Of a stretch of 31,696 nt of DNA, positions 1 through 7,693 are shown piece after piece. The stretch covers positions 1 through 31,696 of the forward strand of contig NZ_CALLVK010000003.1 in the NCBI RefSeq assembly GCF_938010525.1. The letters are read 5' to 3'. The notes beneath the pieces were generated by a model that saw nothing but the letters and a program-made list of their open reading frames with translations, was not told where the DNA came from and did no database searches. The number at the start of each line of letters is the position of its first letter. The stretch's first letter is position 1. Origin of the DNA: Abiotrophia sp938010525 (GTDB lineage Bacteria; Bacillota; Bacilli; Lactobacillales; Aerococcaceae). Position numbers and translations under genes: made by a program.

Positions 1-240
1 GTTTATTGTTTATTTATCAAATGTATAAGTTTCAAAGGCAGAACGATAGAACGTCTACCTACTTCGAGGCGCAAAGGTACTTAAATTTTGCCTAACTACA
101 TAATATATAGAGATAAAAAAAATAAAACAAGTATATAAACTGAAATATTTAAAGAGAATGAATATGCGATTAGGTAATAAAGTCCGTCATATTAATAGCT
201 TGAGTCTAAGTATCTATACAATATTGTAAATCAATATACA
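1..240. other. AT-rich intergenic region, no gene recognised
   Basis: No ORF of useful length with a ribosome binding site is visible on either strand, and no tRNA, rRNA or known riboswitch motif is recognised. The base composition is clearly more AT-rich than the flanking coding DNA. On the minus strand a weak promoter-like pair can be drawn near 85-115 (TTGTTT, 17 bp, TATATT), but in such AT-rich DNA this is expected by chance. The window edge prevents seeing what lies to the left. Confidence 0.5.
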
Positions 241-244
241 TAGC

Positions 245-270
245 AAAAGAGACTAACCTAGGTTAGTCTC
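245..270 (-). terminator. Intrinsic terminator of the nox-like/cshB unit
   Basis: A perfect palindrome at 249-270 (GAGACTAAC, central CTAG, GTTAGTCTC) lies 12 bp past the cshB stop codon. On the minus strand it is followed by a short T run (complement of 245-248). The T tract is short, so efficiency is uncertain, but position and stem strength fit a terminator. Confidence 0.75.
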
Positions 271-282
271 CCCTTCTATCGA

Positions 283-1626
283 TTAAGCTTTTCTAGCTTG
301 GCGCCGCTCTGCCCTTTTCTGTTTACGAGCTTCCTTCTGACGGTGCTCCTTAATTTGGTAATTGAGCTTACGTTTGTAGCCAGGCTTAACCTTCTTCTTC
401 TTGTTTCGGTTAATCATGGCCCTTACGGTTGGATCTTCCTTATCTTGCTTAGTATCCGTCCGCTCTACACGGCGATGGCGTGACTGAACAGGACGGATTT
501 CGCCCTTGACTAAGTCCACCTGTTGGAATTCAATGCCATTGGCTTCTAATTCCACGATAGCCCGGTCGTCATCCGGCGTCATGAAGGTATAGGCTGTTCC
601 GGCCAGTTGATTACGGCCTGTCCGCCCTACCCGATGAACGAAGAATTCCAGCTCCTTAGGCAATTCCGTGTTAATGACCATGGAAATACCCGGAATATCA
701 ATGCCGCGCGCAGCTAGGTCAGAAGCGACGACAAATTGGAATTCTAAGTCCTTGATTTGACGCATGACCCGTTTGCGTTCGCGTGGCGTTAAATCCCCAT
801 GAATAGAAGCAACTTTGAGGCCGCGTTCCTTGAGGTATTGGGTCAATTCTGCTGCATACTTCTTAGTATTACAGAAGACCAGGGCAAGGAAAGGATGGCC
901 CATGGTTAAGAGATCATAGACCAAGGCCGAGCGATCCCGCCCTTTAGTATTAATCAAGTAGTTTTCTATCTTGCTAGCTAAGACTTCCTGAGGCTCAATC
1001 TGGATGAATTCAGGGTTGGTCACATACTTGTTGAGGAAAACTTCAAGCTGCTGAGGAATAGTCGCTGAGAAGACCATGAGTTGCAAATCCTCTGGCATGC
1101 GAGAAGCAATATCATCGACCACTTGAAGAAAACCTAAGTCCATAGTCATATCGGCTTCATCCACTACCATGATTTTGGCGGTTTGAACATGGAGGGCATG
1201 GCTAGCCATCAAGTCATAGATACGACCAGGCGTCCCAATGACAACTTGGGGTTGACCTGCTTGCAACTTATCCACTTGACGTTGCTTGTCTGTCCCCCCC
1301 ATATAATGAACAACTCGCAAAGGCTCTGGGCTTGCGCTAGCCAGTTGCTTGGCCGCTTGGTAGAGTTGCGTAGCTAGTTCTCGGCTAGGTGCTGTAATCA
1401 CCACTTGGACTTGGTCCAAGCTAGGGTCTAGTTGCTGGAAGATAGGAATCAAAAAACTATGAGACTTACCTGAGCCCGTTTGCGATTGGACAATCAGGTT
1501 ACGCCCTTTGAGGGCATAGGGAATGACTGCCTCTTGTACTGGCGTTAGGCGGGAAAATCCCAGTTCCCCGAGTGCCGCCTTAATAAAAGGCGCTAGCTCG
1601 AGACTTTCAATGGTTGGCCTAGTCAT
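283..1626 (-). CDS. cshB: DEAD-box ATP-dependent RNA helicase, CshB type
   Basis: ATP-dependent RNA helicase expected to act in cytoplasmic RNA remodelling (cold adaptation, ribosome assembly or mRNA turnover). The 447-residue protein shows the Q motif region, Walker A QTGSGKS (about 49-55), PSREL (80-84), TPGR (132-135), VDEAD (155-159), SAT (187-189), ARGIDIP (306-312) and HRVGRTGR (331-338). The C-terminal 75 residues are very basic and include a KKVKPGYKRK stretch, which I associate with CshB of Bacillus and relatives. Length agrees with that family (about 440). The start has a GAGGTG ribosome binding site. It lies 24 bp after the flavin oxidoreductase gene, so the two are probably cotranscribed, ending at the hairpin at 245-270. 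Family is certain; the CshB subtype is likely. Confidence 0.9.
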   Translation of the reverse strand: MTRPTIESLELAPFIKAALGELGFSRLTPVQEAVIPYALKGRNLIVQSQTGSGKSHSFLIPIFQQLDPSLDQVQVVITAPSRELATQLYQAAKQLASASPEPLRVVHYMGGTDKQRQVDKLQAGQPQVVIGTPGRIYDLMASHALHVQTAKIMVVDEADMTMDLGFLQVVDDIASRMPEDLQLMVFSATIPQQLEVFLNKYVTNPEFIQIEPQEVLASKIENYLINTKGRDRSALVYDLLTMGHPFLALVFCNTKKYAAELTQYLKERGLKVASIHGDLTPRERKRVMRQIKDLEFQFVVASDLAARGIDIPGISMVINTELPKELEFFVHRVGRTGRNQLAGTAYTFMTPDDDRAIVELEANGIEFQQVDLVKGEIRPVQSRHRRVERTDTKQDKEDPTVRAMINRNKKKKVKPGYKRKLNYQIKEHRQKEARKQKRAERRQARKA

Positions 1627-1650
1627 AGGTCACCTCTTTCTTACTTTTGC

Positions 1651-2985
1651 TTATTTTGCTACCCGTTGGGCATAAGACTCCAAGGCAGCGCGGTATATAA
1701 TAGGGTTGGCGACGGTCTCTAATGGATAATAGAGACGGTCTTGGAAGGCTAATTCTTGGTCCGTCAAGCCTTGTCCAATTGCTAAGGCCAGCGTGTCAGC
1801 GTAGGATAGAATATTAGATTCTGAGCGCATTTTGGCCCCCAGAATGCGTCCTGTCTCCCCCTCAGTAATGAGCTTGAGATAAACAGGGGTTGAATCAGTT
1901 AGGGAGTAGTCGGCTGTAACCGTAACGGTCTGAGCTGGTTGGGCACTAGTTCCATTGGCTTCATGTTCAGTCTTAGCCACACTAACCACATATTGGCTGA
2001 AGATACGTGAACCAATGACACGAAGAGAAGTGGCTTGCTTCACACGATTTTCCTTGAGGTTAAAGGCTGCAATCTGACCTGAACGAATGGCGTTATTAAC
2101 CAAGGCGATAAAGTCGCGTCCTTGATCAGCATAAGGTACTTGAACAAGGTCCCCTATCGCGAAGACATCGGTCACACTAGTTTCTAAGTAAGGACTGGTC
2201 CAGATGGTCTTGTCTGGGTTGAGCTCTACTTGATCCGACACCAGGCTGCTATTAGGGAAGAGATTGACCCCCATGAGGATGGCATCCGCATAGATTTCAT
2301 CACCATCTTCTAGGACAACCCGTAGCGGGTCGGTTTCAACAGCAGCTACCTTGCTTCCGACTCGCAGGTCGACACCTACGATTTCAATGGCGGATTCGAT
2401 TTCTTCAACAAAATCAGCATCAAAATAACGTTCAGCCAGGCTATCATTGGCTTCAATCAAGGTCACTTGCTTATTGGCGTTAACCAGGGCTTCACAGGCT
2501 TCAATCCCGATTTGCCCCCCACCGACAACAACCACATGCCCAGCGTCTTCTAGGACTTCTAAGGCATGGTGGGCAGACCCAATGTCCTTGGTCGAAATAA
2601 TGGCTGGATGGTCTAGGTGGGCCACTAAGTGACCTGTTTGCTTAGAGCCCATAGCCAAGACCAGTTGATCATAAGGATAATCTCTAATCACTTGAGTCTT
2701 CATATCCTTGGCACGTAACCACTTGGCTTTCATGTCGACTTCAATCACTTGATGGCCTAGATAGAGTTGGACGCCAGCCGCCCGCACTTCTTTTTCCGAG
2801 ATAAAGCTAGCCGCTTCTAAATGGTCTACCTCATGATTGAGGACTAGGTTCATCCCACTTGGAATGAAACCCACTGTTTCTTGGCTATCGAAGACTTGCA
2901 CTTCCATGTCCGGGTAGAGTTGCTTGGCTTGGAGCGCACAGCTTAAGCCAGCAAAAGAACCCCCTATGATAATAGTTTTTGACAT
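1651..2985 (-). CDS. NADH oxidase-like FAD/NAD(P)-dependent oxidoreductase lacking the active-site Cys and His
   Basis: A 444-residue flavoprotein of the NADH oxidase / NADH peroxidase / CoA-disulfide reductase group. Visible parts are the N-terminal FAD fold (IIIGGSFAG, 5-13), a second dinucleotide fold (VVVGGGQIG, about 152-160), the FAD-binding VFAIGD motif (about 275) and the dimerisation domain. Length matches the family (about 445-450). The redox-active cysteine normally found in an SFLSCG-like motif is replaced: the equivalent stretch reads GFIPSGM (39-45), with Ser43 at the Cys position. The active-site histidine of the N-terminal GTSHAG-like motif is Phe11. Water production or thiol/peroxide chemistry through a Cys-sulfenate is therefore unlikely; two-electron reduction of oxygen to hydrogen peroxide, or another acceptor, is possible (inference). 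GGGAGG ribosome binding site; first gene of a unit with cshB. Confidence 0.85.
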   Translation of the reverse strand: MSKTIIIGGSFAGLSCALQAKQLYPDMEVQVFDSQETVGFIPSGMNLVLNHEVDHLEAASFISEKEVRAAGVQLYLGHQVIEVDMKAKWLRAKDMKTQVIRDYPYDQLVLAMGSKQTGHLVAHLDHPAIISTKDIGSAHHALEVLEDAGHVVVVGGGQIGIEACEALVNANKQVTLIEANDSLAERYFDADFVEEIESAIEIVGVDLRVGSKVAAVETDPLRVVLEDGDEIYADAILMGVNLFPNSSLVSDQVELNPDKTIWTSPYLETSVTDVFAIGDLVQVPYADQGRDFIALVNNAIRSGQIAAFNLKENRVKQATSLRVIGSRIFSQYVVSVAKTEHEANGTSAQPAQTVTVTADYSLTDSTPVYLKLITEGETGRILGAKMRSESNILSYADTLALAIGQGLTDQELAFQDRLYYPLETVANPIIYRAALESYAQRVAK

Positions 2986-3024
2986 GACATATCCTCCCTT
3001 AAACTTATGACTTACACACTCTTA

Positions 3025-3052
3025 AGTATACGCCCTTTGGCGCCCTTTTCAA
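3025..3052 (-). promoter_or_regulatory. Putative sigma-A promoter of the nox-like gene
   Basis: On the minus strand TTGAAA (3047-3052) and TATACT (3025-3030) are separated by 16 bp, between the ftsK stop and the oxidoreductase start. Both hexamers are close to consensus. No strong terminator is seen between ftsK and this site, so read-through from ftsK is also possible. Confidence 0.55.
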
Positions 3053-3060
3053 CCGAAAAA

Positions 3061-5712
3061 TTAGTCTGCTTGAACAAAAACCTGACGAGGTTTAGACCCG
3101 TCTTGTGGCCCGATAAAGCCCTGGGCTTCTAAATCATCAATCAGACGCGCAGCCCGATTATAACCTATCCGGAATTTACGTTGCAATTGCGAGATAGAGA
3201 TAGTCTCAAGTCCTCGAATCAGCTCAACTGCCTCACCAAAGTATTCGTCATCAGATGCGCTAGCTGCTCCGCCAGTTTCATCATCGGAGACCATCATGGT
3301 TTCATCATACTCTGCTTCCTGTTGATTCTTAACAAATTCCGTAATCTTCTCAACTTCAGAGTCAGAGATATAGGCCCCCTGGACCCGAACAGGCTTGTTC
3401 TTACCCATAGGCTGGAAGAGCATGTCCCCACGGCCCAGTAATTTTTCCGCCCCATTGCTATCCAGAATGGTCCGGGAATCAATACTTGAGGAGACAGCAA
3501 AGGCCAAACGGGACGGCACATTGGCCTTGATAATCCCGGTAATGACATCAACCGATGGCCGTTGAGTGGCAATAATCATGTGGATGCCGGCCGCCCGCGC
3601 CATTTGGGCAAGACGAATAATAGCCGATTCCACTTCATTGCTGGCAACCATCATGAGGTCGGCTAACTCGTCAATGAAGACGACAATCTTAGGCATGGCT
3701 TCATAGCCAGTCCCCTGCTCTTTGTTATAGTTGTCTACTTGTTCATTATAACCATCAATGTTCCGCACACCCGTCGCGGCAAAGAGTTCATAGCGTCGTT
3801 CCATTTCCTGAACCACTTTGTTGAGGGCTTGGGCGGCCTTACGTGGATTGGTCACCACCGGCGCCAACAAATGCGGCACCCCATCGTACATGGTTAATTC
3901 AACCTTCTTAGGGTCAATCATGAGGAATTTAACCTCATCTGGCTTAGCCTTCATAAGCAAGGAGGTGATGATGACGTTCATCCCTACCGATTTACCAGAA
4001 CCCGTTGCCCCGGCAATCAGCAAGTGTGGCATCTTGCTCAAATCAGCCAAGCAAACCACGCCTGAAATATCGCGTCCTAGTGGCACTTCCAAAATGTGCT
4101 TGCTTTCCAGCGCCGCATCAATGATTTCCCAGAAGGAAACTGGACTAACCTGGGTGTTAGGTACTTCAATCCCAATTAAGGATTTGCCCGGAATTGGGGC
4201 TTCCATGCGGACATCGCGAGCCGCAAGCGCCAAGGCAATATCATCAGATAAGGAGACAATCTTGCTGACCTTAACCCCGATGGCTGGCTGAATTTCATAC
4301 TTGGTAACAGACGGGCCTAAGTTGGCCTTGACTACCTTGGCCTGAACGCCGAAACTTTCGAAGGTCCGCTCTAACTTGGCGATGTTCTCATTAATACGGG
4401 CATATTCTTCAGATTGGTCAACAGGCGGTATTTTCTTAAGTAAGTTCTTACCAGGCAATTGATAAGGTTTATGAGCCCGCGGTTTCTTGGTGACCACTGG
4501 TGTCTGAAGTCCCTCTTGTTCCGCCATTTGGTCTAATTGGCTGTCCAAGTCATCCCGCGTTAAGTCAGCCCGTTCATGAGCTTGGGCCTGCCAATGGCCG
4601 GCAGCGGCATCTGCTGCTGGTGCTAGTGGCTTGCTAGGTTCAAGTTCTGGTTCAACCGACGCTAAATCTGATACTGGAGCTGGCTCTATATCGAAGATAT
4701 TGTCTTCTGTTTCCCAGTCCGCCTCCGCTTGATGCGCGTTGGCTATAACGATTGGCACCGTGTCTTCTTGGGCGCCTTGGCCTTCTAGATAATCTAAATC
4801 TAAGACAGGGGCCTGAGATCTATTAGTCTCCTCCTCATCCCAATTAGCTACTGGCCGTCGTCTGAGACGATTAGGCAGATTGTGATCCGAATCTTCTAAT
4901 CCCGGCTCTTGATCATCCTCTTCAACAAAGCCGAAGAAACGCTCAGACAGCGATAATTTACGACTAGACGGCTTGCTTGGAGCTTGTGGAGCAGCTTCCC
5001 AGACATCTTCTGAATAGGCATCTTGATTAGCTGGCTCTTCCTCTATCGCTTGACTTGGAGGGAAGAGACGACGGCTGAGGCCTTGAATACCTGTCCTGAT
5101 ACGGGCAAACAAGCCCTGCCAAGCTTGCCATGGCAGATTGAGTAAGAGGGAGAAGCCTGCTAGGAAGAGGATGACAACCAGCAGGTAGGTGCCCCATTTA
5201 CCGAAGAGGTAACCGAAGGTCGCATAGGTTACCGCCCCCAGCATACCGCCCCCCATTGGGACGCGGACTTGGCCCATCAGGATCTCATTACGGAAAATCT
5301 GATAGGTCATAGAGAAAATAGATTGCGGCAGTGGCTCTTGACCGATAAATTGGTTGACATGCAGTAGGCTGGTTAGGGCCGTCAAGGTCATAGCGCCACC
5401 TAGGAAATGCTGGAGCCGGACCACAAAGAGTTGGCCTTTGACTAGCATATAGAGGCCCAAGGCCAAGATAGGCGCTAGTAGTAGCGCATAGGTCTCCCCT
5501 ACTAGAAGTCGGAAGCCATTAACAATCAGAGCGCCTAGCGCCCCCCATTGAAAGAGGCCTAGTAGAGCTACAAAACTTATCATAATACCCAGAAACAAAT
5601 AGGTGGTATGTTCAGAGAGATTTAGGGCATGGTGCTGACGACTTGCTTGGGTCTTCTTACCAGGTCTTGAGCCTGTTTTTTTCTTGGTGGTCGTCTTTTT
5701 CTTTGGCGCCAT
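3061..5712 (-). CDS. ftsK: DNA translocase FtsK/SpoIIIE family
   Basis: Septum-located motor that pumps chromosomal DNA during division. The 883-residue protein begins with a Lys/Thr-rich cytoplasmic tail (1-30), followed by several hydrophobic segments (about 37-57, 60-98, 103-120, 155-195) forming the membrane anchor. A long acidic, low-complexity linker covers about 215-430. The motor follows: Walker A GATGSGKS (about 563-572) and Walker B VVFIDELADL (about 675-685). The C-terminal winged-helix gamma domain, which reads polar DNA sequences, contains the RKFRIGYNRAARL stretch (about 840-855). Length is in the range for lactic acid bacterial FtsK/SpoIIIE. An AGGAGGGG ribosome binding site fixes the start. 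It appears monocistronic, with its own extended -10 promoter. Confidence 0.95.
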   Translation of the reverse strand: MAPKKKTTTKKKTGSRPGKKTQASRQHHALNLSEHTTYLFLGIMISFVALLGLFQWGALGALIVNGFRLLVGETYALLLAPILALGLYMLVKGQLFVVRLQHFLGGAMTLTALTSLLHVNQFIGQEPLPQSIFSMTYQIFRNEILMGQVRVPMGGGMLGAVTYATFGYLFGKWGTYLLVVILFLAGFSLLLNLPWQAWQGLFARIRTGIQGLSRRLFPPSQAIEEEPANQDAYSEDVWEAAPQAPSKPSSRKLSLSERFFGFVEEDDQEPGLEDSDHNLPNRLRRRPVANWDEEETNRSQAPVLDLDYLEGQGAQEDTVPIVIANAHQAEADWETEDNIFDIEPAPVSDLASVEPELEPSKPLAPAADAAAGHWQAQAHERADLTRDDLDSQLDQMAEQEGLQTPVVTKKPRAHKPYQLPGKNLLKKIPPVDQSEEYARINENIAKLERTFESFGVQAKVVKANLGPSVTKYEIQPAIGVKVSKIVSLSDDIALALAARDVRMEAPIPGKSLIGIEVPNTQVSPVSFWEIIDAALESKHILEVPLGRDISGVVCLADLSKMPHLLIAGATGSGKSVGMNVIITSLLMKAKPDEVKFLMIDPKKVELTMYDGVPHLLAPVVTNPRKAAQALNKVVQEMERRYELFAATGVRNIDGYNEQVDNYNKEQGTGYEAMPKIVVFIDELADLMMVASNEVESAIIRLAQMARAAGIHMIIATQRPSVDVITGIIKANVPSRLAFAVSSSIDSRTILDSNGAEKLLGRGDMLFQPMGKNKPVRVQGAYISDSEVEKITEFVKNQQEAEYDETMMVSDDETGGAASASDDEYFGEAVELIRGLETISISQLQRKFRIGYNRAARLIDDLEAQGFIGPQDGSKPRQVFVQAD

Positions 5713-5757
5713 AGGGTCCCCTCCTTCATCATTTAGTAAAAATGTTCATCGCTCACT

Positions 5758-5786
5758 ATTATAGCATAAATTCCCTTAAATTTCAT
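5758..5786 (-). promoter_or_regulatory. ftsK promoter (extended -10)
   Basis: The minus strand shows TATAAT (5758-5763) preceded by TGC, an extended -10, with a weak -35 ATGAAA (5781-5786) at 17 bp. It lies about 45 bp upstream of the ftsK start and downstream of the map terminator. Confidence 0.7.
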
Positions 5787-5808
5787 GATTGACCCCGACT
5801 TATCTAAG

Positions 5809-5837
5809 CAAAAAAGAGGGGAAATTAATCCCCTCTT
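5809..5837 (-). terminator. Intrinsic terminator after map
   Basis: Stem AAGAGGGGA/TCCCCTCTT (arms 5814-5822 and 5829-5837) with a six-base loop. On the minus strand it is followed by a run of T (complement of 5809-5814). It ends the gor-to-map unit. Confidence 0.85.
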
Positions 5838-5870
5838 GCCAAATATCTATTAAGCCCCTAAGCCAGCAAG

Positions 5871-6629
5871 CTAGCCTTCGGGCACTTGTTGGGTCAGAAT
5901 GCGCGGCCCTTCCTTGGTAATAACTAAGGAGTGCTCATACTGGGCACAGTTGCCCCCGTCGCGGGTACGTGCCGTCCAACCGTTATTATCCATCTTCATT
6001 TGCCAAGTACCAGTCGTAATCATTGGCTCAATGGTGATGGTCATGCCTTCCTTGAGGCGCAAGCCCTTACCCTTGGTCCCATAATGTGGAATACCTGGTT
6101 CTTCGTGGATGGTTGGACCAATGCCGTGGCCGATAAAGTCACGGACTACCCCGTAACCCTTAGCTTCAGCATAAGTTTGAATAGCGTGGCCGATGTCGCC
6201 AATGCGATTGCCGACTTGAGCCGCTTCAATTCCCTTATAGAGAGCTTCTTTGGTCACTTCCATAAGGGCTTGATTCTCAGGGCTGACCTGACCAACTGCA
6301 TAGGTCCAGCAAGAATCTGAAATAGCCCCTGCCAAATCCACACAGAAGTCTACTTTGACGATATCGCCGTCCTTAAGCACATAATTGGATGGAAAACCAT
6401 GACAGATTTCGTCATTGACACTGGTACATGTCGCATATTTATAGCCTTCATATCCAATTTGAGCGGCTACTGCCCCAGCAGCTTCAATCTTGTCTTGAAC
6501 AAACTTGTCTACTTGAGCTGTTGTTAGACCTGGTTTAATAAAGTCACGCAACTGGACATGAATGCCCGCCAAAATCTCGCCGGACTTAGCCATAGCATCG
6601 ATTTCACGCGGTGATTTTAAGGTAATCAT
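5871..6629 (-). CDS. map: Methionine aminopeptidase, type I
   Basis: Removes the initiator methionine from nascent proteins in the cytoplasm. At 252 residues it is the usual length of the bacterial type Ia enzyme without an N-terminal zinc finger. The metal ligands can be seen: Asp in VDFCVD and Asp in AISDSCW (about 93-110), His in GHGIGPTIHEEP (about 170-180), Glu in TIEPM (about 203) and Glu in QYEHSL (about 235). It is the last gene of a minus-strand unit, 19 bp after the thioesterase gene, and is followed by a terminator. The AAGGAG site lies about 12 bases upstream of the ATG, slightly long. In many relatives map sits elsewhere (for example near secY), so this position is a local arrangement. 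Confidence 0.95.
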   Translation of the reverse strand: MITLKSPREIDAMAKSGEILAGIHVQLRDFIKPGLTTAQVDKFVQDKIEAAGAVAAQIGYEGYKYATCTSVNDEICHGFPSNYVLKDGDIVKVDFCVDLAGAISDSCWTYAVGQVSPENQALMEVTKEALYKGIEAAQVGNRIGDIGHAIQTYAEAKGYGVVRDFIGHGIGPTIHEEPGIPHYGTKGKGLRLKEGMTITIEPMITTGTWQMKMDNNGWTARTRDGGNCAQYEHSLVITKEGPRILTQQVPEG

Positions 6630-6648
6630 GGATTAGATACACTCCTTC

Positions 6649-7410
6649 TTAGGCTAAGTCCACCGGCTGGTTCCAGACAAACTGAACCAGGCAGGCAACT
6701 TTATCCTTACTTAGATTATAAATTTGATGGTCGGTCACCCATTGCTGGTTGCCCAAAGGGACCAACTGGCTTCGAATCTCCACTTGGTCGCTAGGCAGGA
6801 GCTCACTGCCGTACTTGATATAACAGCTAGAGTATGGCGCTTGACTAGCTAATTGGTCTAGGGCCCAGCCAATGTAGACCAGATTGTTAACATGACCATT
6901 TTCGTCAATGACCTTTGGCATAATAGCTAAAGGCGACGTCTTACTTTCTTGAGCTTGGTCCCCTTGCCATTTTACCGGGTCAAAATGAGCTGGCTCTTCT
7001 TCTGCTATGACCAAGTTGGCTTCCTGGAAAGACTCGATTGGTAAGCGCACAATCCGGCGCTTATCCAAGTCCAAGATAACATATTGGGCCTCTACAATGG
7101 CCAGTAGCCGGTCCCCTTCATAGAAACGAAAGCGGCGATTACAGAAGAAACGGTTGGCTTCGCAGAGCAAGGTTTCTACTCTTAGGTCTTCCTGACCCTG
7201 ATATCGATCCACTAGCTCCAATCGGTATTGAGTAACAATCCAAGATTGGGTCTCACTGACAAAGGCATAGTTGAGTTGGGTCCGAACCACTTGGTCATGG
7301 GCGCCAGAGGTGATAAGAGCATAACGAATCATGCGCTGGGGTTCAATAATCCCCTGCTTGTGGACTATTTCTTGACGTGGGAAAAACTTAGAAAAGCGGG
7401 TTTGAACCAT
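6649..7410 (-). CDS. Acyl-ACP thioesterase (FatA/FatB-like)
   Basis: Predicted to hydrolyse acyl-ACP and release free fatty acids, which can then be reused or incorporated into lipids. The 253-residue length is typical of bacterial acyl-ACP thioesterases built as two hot-dog domains. The second domain contains NGHVNNLVYIGW (about 170-181), matching the Asn-x-His catalytic motif of the plant and bacterial family. The first domain carries the RYALITSGAHDQ and WIVTQYRLEL stretches. The start is preceded by GAGGTG. It follows the small membrane protein gene by 12 bp and precedes map by 19 bp, so cotranscription with gor and map is likely. Confidence 0.88.
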   Translation of the reverse strand: MVQTRFSKFFPRQEIVHKQGIIEPQRMIRYALITSGAHDQVVRTQLNYAFVSETQSWIVTQYRLELVDRYQGQEDLRVETLLCEANRFFCNRRFRFYEGDRLLAIVEAQYVILDLDKRRIVRLPIESFQEANLVIAEEEPAHFDPVKWQGDQAQESKTSPLAIMPKVIDENGHVNNLVYIGWALDQLASQAPYSSCYIKYGSELLPSDQVEIRSQLVPLGNQQWVTDHQIYNLSKDKVACLVQFVWNQPVDLA

Positions 7411-7422
7411 GGATACACCTCT

Positions 7423-7671
7423 TTATTGCTTGCTTGAGACTGTTAAATTAACCAGTAACCAGGCTAGACCTAGGAAGAGCCCTGCCCCCAAGAAACTTGG
7501 AATAGGCGCAAATCCATAGATGGCAGGCCCTAGCTTGAACCAAAAGTAATTACCAATCCAGGCACCAATTAGGCCGGCTACCATAAAGCGACTTCTGCTT
7601 TCGGGTAACTCATGGTAGAGTAATGCCATGAGCCAGCCTAGGAAGACGCCAACTAATAAAGATATTACCAT
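7423..7671 (-). CDS. Small membrane protein, possibly GlsB/YeaQ/YmgE-like
   Basis: An 82-residue, almost entirely hydrophobic protein with three predicted membrane segments (about 3-18, 27-47, 55-77) and glycine-rich faces (GAWIGNYFW, FLGAGLFLGLAW). Size and glycine-rich three-helix layout resemble the GlsB/YeaQ/YmgE (transglycosylase-associated) stress-linked family, but I cannot confirm this from sequence alone. A GGAGG ribosome binding site sits 7 bases before the ATG. It is located between gor and the acyl-ACP thioesterase with gaps of 22 and 12 bp, so it is part of the same transcript. Confidence 0.75.
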   Translation of the reverse strand: MVISLLVGVFLGWLMALLYHELPESRSRFMVAGLIGAWIGNYFWFKLGPAIYGFAPIPSFLGAGLFLGLAWLLVNLTVSSKQ

Positions 7672-7693
7672 TATCTCGCCTCCAGCTCAAGTC

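Noticed and set aside
3818..4291. 157-codon plus-strand ORF opposite ftsK
   Set aside because: It is the antisense shadow of the conserved FtsK motor domain, with no ribosome binding site and no protein-like features.
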